A stretch of 12,789 nucleotides of DNA. It comes from Spyradocola merdavium. GTDB taxonomy: Bacteria; Bacillota; Clostridia; Christensenellales; UBA1750. Shown here in pieces: positions 1 through 6,540 of the stretch; the stretch's first letter is position 1, and each line of letters begins with the position of its first letter. The stretch lies in contig DVIM01000007.1 in assembly GCA_018711265.1 (NCBI GenBank), positions 1-12,789 on the forward strand, given 5' to 3'. A program made the position numbers and the translations under genes. Under the pieces are notes generated by a model. It did no database searches. It was not told the DNA's origin and saw only the letters and a program-made list of their open reading frames with translations.

Positions 1-2
1 AC

Positions 3-176
3 ATTGCCTTCCTGCAGACGATCCTCGCGGAGGAGCTCGGGTATTCCTACGTCGGAGAGGCGGACGGAATCTTTGGCAGCAACACCGAGAAGGCGGTGGA
101 GGACATCCAGGGCTCTGGCGCGGACGGCATCGCCGGCCCGCTCACCTGGGACCAGATCGCAACGCTTCTGGAGTAA
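3..176 (+). CDS. C-terminal fragment of a peptidoglycan-binding domain protein
   Basis: Only the last 57 codons are in the window; the gene enters from the left edge and ends at the TAA at 174-176. The fragment reads like one repeat of a PG_binding_1 (Pfam PF01471-type) domain. It has a helix starting IAFLQTILAEELGY, then GEADGIFGSNTEKAVEDIQ, then ADGIAGPLTWDQIATLLE at the C-terminus. The pattern DGIFGxxTxxAVxxxQ followed by DGIxGPLTW is typical of that domain, which binds cell-wall peptidoglycan and often sits at an end of hydrolases, spore-cortex lytic enzymes or phage endolysins. The catalytic or other part lies outside the window, so the full function cannot be called. It converges on ohyA, and a terminator follows 15 bases after the stop. 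Confidence 0.8.
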   Translation: MAFLQTILAEELGYSYVGEADGIFGSNTEKAVEDIQGSGADGIAGPLTWDQIATLLE

Positions 177-191
177 TCCCCCGGATGCAAG

Positions 192-228
192 GAAATGGGC
201 CGCCCAGATGGGCAGCCCATTTCTTTTT
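192..228 (+). terminator. Intrinsic terminator after the peptidoglycan-binding gene
   Basis: GAAATGGGC (192-200) pairs perfectly with GCCCATTTC (215-223). A second, inner GCCCA/TGGGC pairing lies inside the loop. The right arm runs into a run of T (224-228), as expected for a Rho-independent terminator on the plus strand. On the minus strand no U-run follows, so it is a poor terminator for convergent ohyA; no clear ohyA terminator is visible in 177-288. Confidence 0.8.
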
Positions 229-288
229 CGGACGGAGCAAGCGTTCCCGCGGCGGGGTTGGGGAAGCGGGAGGGAGCGCCCCGGCGGG

Positions 289-2064
289 TTAGATCAAGTG
301 GTATTCCTGCAGCAGTTTCTCCACGTCGGTGCCGGAGACGGCCTTCAGAACCTCCTTCAGGGCGATCCGCTCCTTCAGCCCGAGCTCCATGTCGGTGAGC
401 TTTCGGCCGTCCCGCAGCTGGACCGCCGCGTTCAGCAGGTCCCGAACGTCGTACACGCTGGCCCAGACCTCGGGCACGGCCCGGTCGATGTCCAGCAGGG
501 TATACACGGCCTCCATGCCGGTGCGCATGGAATACTCCGTGGTGAAGATGGTGTCTCGGGGCGTCTCGGCAAACTGGCCGATAAAGGCGAAATTGACGGC
601 ACCCTTGGGCACCACAGCCGGCCGGTCGCCCGCCGCACGCGGCATGAAGAAGGCGGTGATGTAGGGCATCATGCAGGGGATGGTGTTTGCGCTGCGGGCG
701 GCCAGGCCCTCGATCTCGCTTTCGGGGACGCCCAGATGGTAGAGCCACTCCATGCAGATCTCCTTTCCGGTGCATTCCCGCATGGGCTTTTTCACGAAAT
801 TGCCCGGCCGGTCGCTGAACAGGCCGTAAATCCACCCCACCAGCTGCCCCTTCGGCTGGCTGCGGAACTGCGGCTGGCGGTTGAAGGTCCAGCTCAAAAG
901 CCAGTTGGAGTCCTTGGCCGTGACGATGCCGCCGGTGACCACCCGGCCGCTGAAGGGGTCCCGCTGACAGATCCGCTGGATATAGGGCGGGATTTGATCG
1001 TCCAGGGTGGTGACGGTGGCGCTCATCCAGTTGGTCTTTTCCGCGTCGCTGCAGAACTTGTCCGGGCGGCCGAAGGCGGGGTCCTGCGCGGCGATGCGCC
1101 GCCACAGATCCCAGCCGCCCCCCTCCTTGAGGTCGGGGCAGTAGGCGGCGGGGCGGTCCTGGGCGCCGAGGGCAGAGTTCTCCACGCAGCCGCCGGGGGT
1201 GAGGAACAGCAGGTCGTCCTCCGTCAGGTCCAAGGTCTGCTCCCCGTCCGCGGAGGAGAAGCGGATCTGCCGGGCGGTCTTTTTTCCGCCGGCGATCTCG
1301 AAGCGCACGTCCACGACCTTTGTGCGGTAGTGGAACTGCACCCCGGCCTTCTCCAGGTATTGGACCATGGGCAGAATCATGGACTCATACTGGTTGTAGC
1401 GCGTGAAGCGCAGGGCGCGGAAATCCGGCAGGCCGCCGATGTGATGAATGTAGCGGCGGAGGTAGAGCTTCATCTCCAGGGCGCTGTGCCAATTCTCAAA
1501 GGCGAACATGGTGCGCCAATAGAGCCAGAAATTCGAATTCAGCACCGCGTCGCTGAAGAAGTCCGTGATGGGGCGGTCGTAGAGCGCCTCGTCCGGGGTG
1601 AAGAACAGGCGCAGGATCTCCAGGGCGCCCTTGTCGCTCAGGCCGAACTTTCCGTCGGTGTGGGCGTCGCGGCCCCGATCCACCGTGGCCCGCATCAGGG
1701 AATAGTTGGGGTCGCGCTTGTTCAGGTAGTAGTACTCGTCCAGGACGCTTAGGTCCGGGGATTCGATGGAGGGGATGGAGCGGAACAGGTCCCACATCAC
1801 CTCGAAGTGGTTGTCCATCTCCCGGCCGCCGCGCATCACATAGCCCAGCCCCGGGTATTCCCAGCCGTCGCAGGCGCCGCCGGGGATGGGGTCCTTCTCG
1901 AAGATGTGGATGTGCTTTCCGGGCATCTGCCCATCCCGCAAAAGGTAGCAGGCCGCCGTCAGGGCGGCAAGGCCCGTGCCTACGATGTAGGCGGACTTGC
2001 GCTCCACGCCCTCCGGCTTTTGGGGACGGACGAACGCCTCGTAGTTTCCGCTGGAATAATACAT
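289..2064 (-). CDS. ohyA: Oleate hydratase (FAD-dependent fatty acid double-bond hydratase, MCRA family)
   Basis: This 591-residue protein has the normal length of oleate hydratases (formerly myosin-cross-reactive antigen). The family adds water to the cis-9 double bond of oleate, giving 10-hydroxystearate, and acts on membrane-associated free fatty acids. The N-terminus MYYSSGNYEAF..RPQKPEGV is a family signature. The FAD-binding motif GTGLAALTA lies at about 29-37 and the second nucleotide-binding segment GG..DG at about 62-67. The RGGREM loop (78-83) contains Glu82, which matches the catalytic Glu82 of the Staphylococcus aureus enzyme as I recall it, and Tyr201 matches its partner Tyr. The YNQY motif (223-226) and the C-terminal FAETPRDTIFTTEYS segment are also present. 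The ATG is preceded by AAGGAGGTC with suitable spacing. The reading frame is intact. Expected roles are detoxification of unsaturated fatty acids and hydroxy-fatty-acid production in the gut. The TetR gene just upstream is the likely regulator. Confidence 0.96.
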   Translation of the reverse strand: MYYSSGNYEAFVRPQKPEGVERKSAYIVGTGLAALTAACYLLRDGQMPGKHIHIFEKDPIPGGACDGWEYPGLGYVMRGGREMDNHFEVMWDLFRSIPSIESPDLSVLDEYYYLNKRDPNYSLMRATVDRGRDAHTDGKFGLSDKGALEILRLFFTPDEALYDRPITDFFSDAVLNSNFWLYWRTMFAFENWHSALEMKLYLRRYIHHIGGLPDFRALRFTRYNQYESMILPMVQYLEKAGVQFHYRTKVVDVRFEIAGGKKTARQIRFSSADGEQTLDLTEDDLLFLTPGGCVENSALGAQDRPAAYCPDLKEGGGWDLWRRIAAQDPAFGRPDKFCSDAEKTNWMSATVTTLDDQIPPYIQRICQRDPFSGRVVTGGIVTAKDSNWLLSWTFNRQPQFRSQPKGQLVGWIYGLFSDRPGNFVKKPMRECTGKEICMEWLYHLGVPESEIEGLAARSANTIPCMMPYITAFFMPRAAGDRPAVVPKGAVNFAFIGQFAETPRDTIFTTEYSMRTGMEAVYTLLDIDRAVPEVWASVYDVRDLLNAAVQLRDGRKLTDMELGLKERIALKEVLKAVSGTDVEKLLQEYHLI

Positions 2065-2096
2065 GAAAACGACCTCCTTGCGCTGAAGATGGTCCC

Positions 2097-2125
2097 ATTG
2101 TATCCGGCGGAGGCCGCGCCCACAA
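2097..2125 (-). promoter_or_regulatory. Candidate ohyA promoter
   Basis: Read on the minus strand there is a -10 box TACAAT (2097-2102), a 17-base spacer (2103-2119) and a weak -35 box TTGTGG (2120-2125). The -10 box lies 32 bases before the ohyA ATG, leaving room for the AGGAGG site at 2073-2079. The -35 box starts 8 bases from the palindrome at 2134-2170, so a protein bound there could interfere with RNA polymerase. Assigned by eye from sigma-70-type consensus. Confidence 0.55.
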
Positions 2126-2133
2126 TAGACAAG

Positions 2134-2170
2134 GCGCCCCGGATGATGAAAGCTTTATCATCCGGGGCGC
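2134..2170. repeat. Long near-perfect palindrome between tetR and ohyA: operator or terminator
   Basis: GCGCCCCGGATGAT (2134-2147) pairs exactly with ATCATCCGGGGCGC (2157-2170). The pairing continues inward as a G-T pair and two A-T pairs around the AAAGCTTT centre. It lies 30 bases after the tetR stop and directly upstream of the ohyA -35 box. As RNA it would be a very stable hairpin, but the following minus-strand sequence (CTTGTCTATT) is only mildly U-rich, so termination of tetR would be imperfect. As DNA, the symmetric core GGATGAT..ATCATCC (2141-2163) has the size and symmetry of a TetR-family operator. The two readings are not exclusive. Confidence 0.6.
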
Positions 2171-2200
2171 TTTGCGCAGAGGCCTGGTCCGCAGGGCGCG

Positions 2201-2770
2201 TCAGGGGTTCGGAAGGTTCGCCGCCATGTTTCGGATGGCGCCGAGCAGCTGGCCGTGGCTCATCCGGCTGACCCGGCCCACCACCTGCTCCGGCGCCTCC
2301 TTCATGCCGCACCGGACCCAGTCCAGCATGACCCCGACAAAGGCGTACTTGTAGAAATTCGTGATGTACGCCTGGTCCTCCTCGGAGATGGCATAGCCGC
2401 GGGAGAGCTCCTTCACCACGTCGATCAGCAGGCCGTAGACCACGCGGCCCAGATAGGCTTCGATCTGCTCCCGCTGAACGGAGTGATAGACCCCCTCGAT
2501 GAAGGTCCGGTTTTCGATGACAGCGTGGCACAGGGCGGTAAAGCCCTCCTGCCAGGTCCGGTAGTCCTTCCGGCCCTGGAGGGCGCGGCCGCCCTCCTCC
2601 TGGCAGATCCAGTCGATCAGGTCGTAGATGTCCTGGAAGTGGTAGTAGAAGGTCATGCGATTCATGCCGCAGTGCGCCGTGATGTCGGAAATCGTGATCT
2701 TGGAGAGCGGTTTTTGGGCGAGCAGCGCCTTGAGCGACTCGGCCAGGGCCCGCTTGGTGAGTTGAGACAC
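2201..2770 (-). CDS. TetR/AcrR-family transcriptional regulator
   Basis: A 189-residue protein beginning SQLTKRALAESLKALL, followed by a TetR-type helix-turn-helix at about residues 22-46 (LSKITISDITAHCGMNRMTFYYHF). The order ITISDIT..CG..R.TFYYHFQDIYDLIDW is the TetR_N signature. The C-terminal part resembles the short ligand/dimer domain of DhaS-like regulators (TetR_C_8-type). I prefer the GTG start at 2768-2770, because AGGAGG (2778-2783) sits 7 bases before it. An in-frame ATG at 2774-2776 is only one base from that site, and longer upstream extensions lack the family pattern. The gene lies directly upstream of ohyA on the same strand, so it probably controls ohyA and itself in response to a fatty acid or other lipid; the ligand is inferred, not seen. 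Confidence 0.9.
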   Translation of the reverse strand: MSQLTKRALAESLKALLAQKPLSKITISDITAHCGMNRMTFYYHFQDIYDLIDWICQEEGGRALQGRKDYRTWQEGFTALCHAVIENRTFIEGVYHSVQREQIEAYLGRVVYGLLIDVVKELSRGYAISEEDQAYITNFYKYAFVGVMLDWVRCGMKEAPEQVVGRVSRMSHGQLLGAIRNMAANLPNP

Positions 2771-2795
2771 GGCCATCCCTCCTTTCGCCAAGTCC

Positions 2796-2801
2796 AGTAT
2801 A
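2796..2801 (-). promoter_or_regulatory. Candidate extended -10 promoter of tetR
   Basis: The minus strand reads TGC-TATACT: a TATACT -10 box (2796-2801) with the extended -10 TG one base upstream. No convincing -35 box is at the proper distance, which fits an extended -10 promoter. The predicted start is near 2789, giving a short leader to the AGGAGG site at 2778-2783. Confidence 0.5.
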
Positions 2802-2855
2802 GCACAGCGCGGCGGTAAGGAAAAGGGAGACAAGCGCGGTTTAACACGCATATGG

Positions 2856-2884
2856 TTGACAGTTCGCGTTTCTCATGATAAAAT
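2856..2884 (+). promoter_or_regulatory. Near-consensus sigma-70-type promoter of the polyamine operon leader
   Basis: TTGACA (2856-2861) matches the -35 consensus exactly. It is followed by a 17-base spacer (2862-2878) and TAAAAT (2879-2884), which matches TATAAT at five of six positions. Transcription would start near 2891 and run toward speA. It faces away from the tetR promoter, with about 55 bases between the two -10/-35 regions. The -10 box overlaps ATGATAAA (2875-2882), which also occurs on one strand of the palindrome before ohyA. Confidence 0.7.
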
Positions 2885-3098
2885 GCAGAAAGTTTGAAAG
2901 AGTCTAGATTGCAGAGTCTTTTCAAAGCAATTATCTGTGCCCCCCTCCGGGCGGAGGGAAGCCACTGCCGAATGGTAGCCTTGTGCTGCCTTATTGATTG
3001 AGTTAAGAGCTCAAATTTTATAAGTTGGTTCCTTCATAACCAAAATGCGCCTGTGCGCAGACTTGTGAAACGGTCAATAAGAGTAGTAAAAGTAGAAT

Positions 3099-3107
3099 TG
3101 CTATATA
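3099..3107 (+). promoter_or_regulatory. Weak candidate second promoter inside the leader
   Basis: TGC (3099-3101) followed by TATATA (3102-3107) resembles an extended -10 element on the plus strand. No recognisable -35 box is at 16-18 bases. If used, transcripts would start near 3114 and would still cross the terminator at 3241-3280 before reaching speA. Confidence 0.25.
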
Positions 3108-3240
3108 GACTCTGATCACCCCGTCCCGCTTGAAACCGAATCTCTCCCCGCCGCGATGCCGCCCCCTGTCCCTTAGCAGGGGAGGGCGCCGCTGCGCAGG
3201 CCGTCTCCACGCTGCCAGGGCCGGGAGCTTGTTCAAGAGG

Positions 3241-3280
3241 AACGCGCAAGTTGTGCAGGAGCACGGCTTGCGCGTTTTTT
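3241..3280 (+). terminator. Strong intrinsic terminator (candidate attenuator) just before speA
   Basis: AACGCGCAAG (3241-3250) pairs perfectly with CTTGCGCGTT (3267-3276). After a 2x2 mismatch, GTGC/GCAC closes an AGGA tetraloop. Six T residues (3275-3280) follow. Only 25 bases separate the T-run from the speA ATG, with no promoter in between, and no plus-strand gene lies upstream that would need termination. Transcripts for the operon must therefore read through it. CTTGTTC (3228-3234) can pair with GAAC (3240-3243) and, across a GCGC bulge, with AAG (3248-3250), which would occupy the left arm of the terminator as a possible anti-terminator. Confidence 0.8.
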
Positions 3281-3305
3281 GTTGTGTTGTGGCCGAAAGG
3301 AGGGA

Positions 3306-4772
3306 ATGGAATTGCAAAACCGTCGAATGCAGCTGGACCAAAGGCGCGCCCCCATCTACGAGGCGCTGGAAAACTTCCGGCGCATGCGGGTGGTGCCCTT
3401 TGACGTGCCCGGCCACAAGCATGGCCGGGGCAACCCGGAGCTGACGGCGTTCCTCGGGCAGCAGTGCGTGGGCGTGGACGTCAACAGCATGAAGCCCCTG
3501 GACAACCTCTGCCACCCCGTCTCCGTTATCCGCGAGGCGGAGGAGCTGGCGGCCGACGCCTTTGGCGCGGCCCACGCCTTCCTCATGGTGGGCGGGACGA
3601 CCAGCTCCGTGCAGAGCATGGTCCTGACGGCCTGCAAGCGCGGGGACGAGATCATCCTGCCCCGCAACGTGCACAGGAGCGTCATCAACGCGCTGGTGCT
3701 CTGCGGGGCCGTGCCGGTCTACGTGAACCCGGAGGTCAACCAGAGGCTGGGCATCTCCCTGGGGATGCGGCGCGAGGAGGTGGCCAAGGCCATCGCCGAG
3801 CACCCGAAGGCCGTGGCCGTCCTGGTCAACAACCCCACCTACTACGGCGTGTGCAGCGACCTGCGCGCCATCGTGCAGATGGCCCACAGCGCCGGGATGC
3901 TGTGCCTGGCGGACGAGGCGCACGGCACCCACTTTTACTTTGGCGGCGGCCTTCCGGTCTCCGCCATGGCCGCGGGGGCGGACATGGCCGCGGTCTCCAT
4001 GCACAAGAGCGGCGGGAGCCTGACGCAGTCCAGCCTGCTGCTGGTCGGGCCGAACGTCCACGCCGGATACGTGCGCCAGATCATCAACCTCACCCAGACC
4101 ACCTCGGGCAGCTACCTGCTGCTCTCCAGCCTGGACATCAGCCGGCGGAACCTCGCCCTGCGCGGCCGCGCGATGTTCCACCAGGTGGCGGACATGGCCG
4201 AATACGCCCGGCAGGAGATCAACGCCGTGGGCGGCTACTACGCCTTTGGCCGGGAGATCATGAACGGCAACTCCGTGTTCGACTTTGACAGCACGAAGCT
4301 CAGCGTCCACACGCGCGACATCGGCCTTGCCGGCATCGAGGTCTACGACATCCTGCGCGACGAGTACGACATCCAGATCGAATTCGGGGACATCGGCAAC
4401 ATCCTGGCCTATCTCTCCATGGGCGACCGGCCCCAGGAGCTGGAGCGCCTCGTCAGCGCCCTGGCCGAGATCCGCCGCCGCTACCAGCGGGACAGCGCGG
4501 GCCTGCTCAGCCAGGAGTACATCGCCCCGGAGGTCGTCATCAGCCCGCAGGACGCCTTTTACGCCGAGAAGGTCAGCCTGCCGCTTGAGGCGTGCGTCGG
4601 GCACGTGTGCAGCGAATTCGTCATGTGCTACCCGCCCGGCATCCCGATCCTGGCGCCGGGCGAGCGCATCACAAAGGAGATCCTGGAGCACATCCAGTAC
4701 GCGAAGGAAAAGGGATGCAGCATGACCGGTCCCGAGGACCCGGAGATCCACCGCATCAACGTTTTGGCCTGA
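3306..4772 (+). CDS. speA: Arginine decarboxylase-like Orn/Lys/Arg decarboxylase (PLP, fold type I)
   Basis: A 488-residue protein of the short SpeA/YaaO-type branch, which lacks the N-terminal wing domain of the inducible E. coli enzymes. The N-terminal VPFDVPGHKHGRGNPEL segment (30-46) is a family signature. The PLP site is SMHKSGGSLTQSS, with the Schiff-base lysine at about 234. DEAHGTHF (203-210) supplies the Asp that contacts the PLP ring nitrogen. The reaction inferred is arginine to agmatine plus CO2, because a ureohydrolase and spermidine genes follow. Sequence alone does not exclude lysine or ornithine. The start is uncertain: AAAGGAGGG lies only two bases before ATG 3306, and an in-frame TTG at 3312 is better spaced from AGGAGG. 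First gene of the polyamine operon; speE starts 13 bases after its stop. Control is probably through the upstream leader and terminator. Confidence 0.9.
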   Translation: MELQNRRMQLDQRRAPIYEALENFRRMRVVPFDVPGHKHGRGNPELTAFLGQQCVGVDVNSMKPLDNLCHPVSVIREAEELAADAFGAAHAFLMVGGTTSSVQSMVLTACKRGDEIILPRNVHRSVINALVLCGAVPVYVNPEVNQRLGISLGMRREEVAKAIAEHPKAVAVLVNNPTYYGVCSDLRAIVQMAHSAGMLCLADEAHGTHFYFGGGLPVSAMAAGADMAAVSMHKSGGSLTQSSLLLVGPNVHAGYVRQIINLTQTTSGSYLLLSSLDISRRNLALRGRAMFHQVADMAEYARQEINAVGGYYAFGREIMNGNSVFDFDSTKLSVHTRDIGLAGIEVYDILRDEYDIQIEFGDIGNILAYLSMGDRPQELERLVSALAEIRRRYQRDSAGLLSQEYIAPEVVISPQDAFYAEKVSLPLEACVGHVCSEFVMCYPPGIPILAPGERITKEILEHIQYAKEKGCSMTGPEDPEIHRINVLA

Positions 4773-4785
4773 GAGGGGGAAGGAC

Positions 4786-5640
4786 ATGGAACTGTGGTTC
4801 AGCGAATTTCACACGCCCGACGTGCAGCACAGCATCCGGGTGACGAGGCACCTGTACTCCAAGCGGAGCGAGTATCAGCAGATCGACATCCTGGAGACGC
4901 CGGAGTTTGGCCGGGTCCTGACGCTGGATGGGAACGTGATGCTCACCGAGCGGGACGAGTTCATCTACGATGAGATGATCACCCACGTGCCCATGGCGGT
5001 CCACGCCGGCATCCGGGACGTGCTGGTCATCGGCGCGGGGGACGGCGGCGTCGTGCGGGAGCTGACGCGCTACGACCGCGTGGAGCGCATCGACCTTGTC
5101 GAGATGGACCCCATGGTCGTGGAGGCCTGCCGCACGTATCTGCCCAGCAACGCCTGCCGCATGGACGACCGCCGCGTCCACATCCACTTTGAGAACGCGC
5201 TCAAGTTCATCCGGCGGTGCGAGGCGGAGTACGACCTGATCATCGTGGACTCCACCGATCCCTTCGGCCCCTCGGAAGGGCTGTTCACGCGCGAGTTCTA
5301 CGGCAACTGCCACAACGCCCTGCGCGAGGACGGCATCATGGTCAACCAGCAGGGCAGCCCCTTCTACGCCGAGGACGCCAAGGCCATGCAGCGCAGCCAC
5401 AAGAACATCGTCAAGACCTTCCCCATCAGCCGGGTCTACCAGGCGCACATTCCCACCTATGCCGCGGGGTACTGGCTCTTCGGCTTTGCCAGCAAGAAGT
5501 ATCACCCCATCGACGACCTGGACGCCCAGGCCTGGAGCAAGCTGAACCTGCACACGCGCTATTACACGCCGCGCCTGCACATCGGCGCCTTCTACCTGCC
5601 CGCGTTCCTGGAGGAGATGCTCGAGGAGGTGGAGGAGTGA
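4786..5640 (+). CDS. speE: Spermidine synthase / aminopropyltransferase
   Basis: A 284-residue protein, the usual SpeE length. The N-terminal beta domain starts ELWFSEFHTPDVQHSIRV and continues with FGRVLTLDGNVMLTERDEFIYDEMITHVP (41-69). The Rossmann methyltransferase-like domain carries VIGAGDGG (81-88), VEMD (105-108) binding the nucleoside ribose, and DSTDPFGPSEGLF (155-167) with the catalytic Asp pair. Substrate loop motifs QQGSPFY (188-194) and IPTYAAGY follow. The family moves an aminopropyl group from decarboxylated SAM to an amine acceptor, normally putrescine; agmatine is also used in some bacteria. No speD is in the window, so the donor must come from elsewhere if the enzyme is active. 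A purine-rich AGGGGGAAGGA site precedes the ATG. The stop overlaps the speB start by one base (TGATG), so the two are probably translationally coupled. Confidence 0.95.
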   Translation: MELWFSEFHTPDVQHSIRVTRHLYSKRSEYQQIDILETPEFGRVLTLDGNVMLTERDEFIYDEMITHVPMAVHAGIRDVLVIGAGDGGVVRELTRYDRVERIDLVEMDPMVVEACRTYLPSNACRMDDRRVHIHFENALKFIRRCEAEYDLIIVDSTDPFGPSEGLFTREFYGNCHNALREDGIMVNQQGSPFYAEDAKAMQRSHKNIVKTFPISRVYQAHIPTYAAGYWLFGFASKKYHPIDDLDAQAWSKLNLHTRYYTPRLHIGAFYLPAFLEEMLEEVEE

Positions 5641-6509
5641 TGCGCCCGAACATCGAGACGTTCCTCGGCTGCGACAGCGACTACGGGCGCGCGTCCGTCG
5701 TGCTCTACGGCGCGCCGTTTGACTCCACGACCAGCTTCCGGCCGGGCGCGCGCTTCGGCCCCTCGGCCATGCGGCACGAGAGCTTCGGCCTGGAGACGTA
5801 CAGCCCCTACCAGGACCGGGACCTTGGCGACTGCGCGGTCTTTGACAGCGGGGACCTGGAGCTCTGCTTTGGCAGCGCGGAAATGGCCCTTGCGGACATC
5901 GAGGCGCGGGCGGAGGAGATCCTGCGGGATGGAAAGTTCCCCCTGCTGCTGGGCGGCGAGCACCTGGTGACGCTCGGCGCGGTGCGCGCGCTCGCGCGGC
6001 GGCACCCGGACCTGCACATCGTCCACTTCGACGCCCACGCGGACCTGCGCGACGACTACCTGGGTGCAAAGCTCAGCCACGCCTGCGTGCTCCGGCGCTG
6101 TCACGAGATCCTGGGCGACGGGCGCATCCACCAGTTCTGCATCCGCAGCGGGGAGCGGGAGGAGTTCCGCTTCGCAAAGGCGCACACGGACCTGCACCCC
6201 TTTTCCTTCGACGGCCTTGCGCAGACCGTGGAGGCGCTGATCGCGCAGGGCGCGCCCGTGTACCTGACGATCGACCTGGACTGCCTGGACCCCTCGGCCT
6301 TCCCCGGCACGGGCACGCCGGAGGCCGGCGGCGTCACCTTCCTCCAACTCCTGGAGGCCGTGCGCCGCACCTGCACCGCGCGCATCGTCGGCGCGGACGT
6401 CAACGAATTGGCCCCGAGCCTGGACGTAAGCGGCGTCTCCACGGCCACGGCCTGCAAGGTTCTGCGGGAGCTCCTGCTGGCGCTGCCGGTGGGGAAGCCC
6501 GCACTCTAA
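5640..6509 (+). CDS. speB: Agmatinase-family ureohydrolase
   Basis: A 289-residue ureohydrolase with all the expected dimanganese ligands: GGEHLVTLG (His108), FDAHADLRDDY (Asp131, His133, Asp135) and IDLDCLDPSAF (Asp212, Asp214), followed by GTGTPEAGG. The early segment APFDSTTSFRPGARFGPSAMR is also typical of agmatinases. The inferred reaction is agmatine plus water to putrescine plus urea. In this operon the substrate could instead be N1-aminopropylagmatine or a carboxyaminopropyl-agmatine derivative, because this family also serves those routes and both aminopropyl-adding systems are encoded beside it. It starts at the ATG overlapping the speE stop, with GGAGGTGGAGG just upstream inside speE. 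A 31-base gap containing AAAGGAG leads to the next gene. Confidence 0.93.
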   Translation: MRPNIETFLGCDSDYGRASVVLYGAPFDSTTSFRPGARFGPSAMRHESFGLETYSPYQDRDLGDCAVFDSGDLELCFGSAEMALADIEARAEEILRDGKFPLLLGGEHLVTLGAVRALARRHPDLHIVHFDAHADLRDDYLGAKLSHACVLRRCHEILGDGRIHQFCIRSGEREEFRFAKAHTDLHPFSFDGLAQTVEALIAQGAPVYLTIDLDCLDPSAFPGTGTPEAGGVTFLQLLEAVRRTCTARIVGADVNELAPSLDVSGVSTATACKVLRELLLALPVGKPAL

Positions 6510-6540
6510 ATTCAAAGCATTGCAAAGGAGCGTGATCTTG

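Larger units (their letters stand above)
2891..3280 (+). ncRNA. Structured untranslated leader or small RNA upstream of speA (unassigned)
   Basis: About 390 bases without a credible gene, between the promoter at 2856-2884 and the terminator at 3241-3280. Visible hairpins are: TTTGAAAGA/TCTTTTCAAA (2893-2901 with 2917-2926, one bulge); CCCTCC-GGGC-GGAGGG (2943-2958); GGTAGC/GCTGCC (about 2974-2990); TTGGTT/AACCAA (3025-3043); TGCGC/GCGCA (3046-3059); CCCCTG/CAGGGG (3163-3182). The first half is clearly more AT-rich than the genes around it. I checked by eye for T-box, lysine, cobalamin, SAM, guanidine, preQ1, 4.5S, RNase P and tmRNA signatures and could not match any. Only very short ATG-led frames exist (for example nine codons from 2972) and none has a good ribosome binding site. 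It is most simply a regulatory leader of the polyamine operon, or a stand-alone small RNA with readthrough. Confidence 0.5.

Noticed and set aside
4..1752. Long plus-strand open frame of 582 codons across the ohyA region
   Set aside because: It is the antisense shadow of ohyA in GC-rich DNA: low-complexity composition, no ribosome site and no family resemblance.
2941..2975. AAGCCACTG string as part of a cobalamin riboswitch
   Set aside because: Only this short string fits; the B12 box and the other conserved segments are absent, and the downstream genes are not related to cobalamin.
2972..3001. Nine-codon ATG-led frame as a leader peptide for attenuation
   Set aside because: The only purine-rich site is about 14 bases upstream and inside a hairpin, and the peptide has no run of Arg, Lys or other regulatory codons.
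2891..3280. Lysine riboswitch or T-box in front of the amino acid decarboxylase
   Set aside because: No T-box AGGGTGGNACCGCG sequence and no set of conserved lysine-riboswitch segments could be found.
3018..4787. Long minus-strand open frame of 589 codons opposite speA
   Set aside because: Antisense shadow of speA, with His/Val/Asp-rich low-complexity translation. The same holds for the long minus-strand frames opposite speE, speB, the dehydrogenase and nspC.
5340..5370. Gly in the SpeE QQGSP segment, where many spermidine synthases have Glu or Asp, as a sign of changed substrate
   Set aside because: As I recall, E. coli SpeE also has Gly at this place (QNG), so it is not a useful indicator.
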